Shown here piece after piece: positions 6,234 through 6,322 of a stretch of DNA of 6,322 nt. This DNA comes from Rhodosalinus sp041685465. GTDB lineage: Bacteria > Pseudomonadota > Alphaproteobacteria > Rhodobacterales > Rhodobacteraceae. Each line of letters begins with the position of its first letter. The stretch's first letter is position 1. The stretch lies in NCBI RefSeq assembly GCF_041685465.1, contig NZ_JAWLFS010000178.1, positions 1 to 6,322 on the forward strand, given 5' to 3'. Made by a program: the position numbers and the translations under genes. The notes under the pieces were generated by a model. The model saw only the letters and a program-made list of their open reading frames with translations, had not been told where the DNA came from and did no database searches.

Positions 6234-6322
6234 TCACGGATTTTGGGGTTGGAGGTCATGGAGGGCCTGAGCATAGCCTTGGATTCGGTCGGCGAAGACG
6301 TCCCATCCATCGCGCATGGTTT
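6234..6322 (-). CDS. C-terminal end of a probable convergent gene, partial
   Basis: On the minus strand a frame open to the window edge ends at a TGA (6236-6234) and reads GWDVFADRIQGYAQAL near its end, closing with LQPQNP. The alternation of hydrophobic and polar residues looks like a genuine amphipathic C-terminal helix. About two thirds of its codons end in G or C. I do not recognise the family from 28 residues. A convergent gene fits the long hairpin at 6145-6190 lying between the two stops. The competing reading is a plus-strand frame beginning at an ATG (6144-6146) that overlaps the TGA of the large gene and stays open to the edge. I rank it lower because it has a weak Shine-Dalgarno and would begin inside the hairpin, but the window cannot settle the matter. 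Confidence 0.4.
   Translation of the reverse strand, partial: TMRDGWDVFADRIQGYAQALHDLQPQNP

Noticed and set aside
1..6322. CRISPR arrays, tRNA or rRNA genes, attachment sites
   Set aside because: I saw no regularly spaced direct repeats, no tRNA-like cloverleaf with a T-loop signature and no rRNA-like sequence on either strand.

Overview
The window reads as GC-rich alphaproteobacterial DNA, probably Rhodobacterales or Rhizobiales. This rests on the strongly G/C-ending codons, on a recombinase-associated HTH protein of a type I know mainly from those orders, and on the two kinds of IS remnant present. It looks like an accessory island rather than core genome: mobile-element debris lies upstream of one very long nucleic-acid-processing gene, and no housekeeping gene is visible.

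Layout. (1) Bases 2-373: the 3' part of a small HTH protein of the kind found with serine recombinases, open at the left edge and with an unusual C-terminal tail. (2) Bases about 374-708: an IS graveyard. The first 19 codons of an IS5/IS1182-type transposase (427-483), with a good Shine-Dalgarno, run directly into the C-terminal end of an IS3-family OrfB transposase (484-708). The IS3 piece is readable only by switching through all three frames. (3) Bases 709-819: leader of the large gene, with a perfect 6-bp inverted repeat (784-801) and a Shine-Dalgarno at 805-810. (4) Bases 820-6144: one intact 1774-codon gene. It has an N-terminal region I cannot assign (about residues 1-440) and a UvrD/UPF1-like superfamily 1 helicase with Walker A at 472-479, DEAS at 1141-1144 and motif VI at 1371-1380. 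An insertion of about 600 residues sits inside the helicase. Then come a Vsr-like PD-(D/E)XK nuclease of the REase_MTES_1575 type (about 1429-1520), a disordered linker, and a C-terminal domain that looks like the RNA-polymerase-binding half of GreA/GreB (about 1703-1774). (5) Bases 6145-6190: a long imperfect hairpin starting right after the stop. (6) Bases 6234-6322: probably the C-terminal end of a convergent gene on the minus strand.

How it fits together. The big gene appears to act alone; no methylase or second subunit is visible. Helicase plus Vsr-like nuclease in one chain resembles the Hhe (helicase-Vsr) and, more loosely, Mokosh anti-phage proteins. The distinctive feature is the Gre-type C-terminal domain without the Gre coiled-coil finger. 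It suggests a helicase-nuclease tethered to RNA polymerase, so that it might inspect or cut transcribed foreign DNA, R-loops or collided complexes. The domain calls come from motifs read directly. The defence role and the polymerase tether are inferences.
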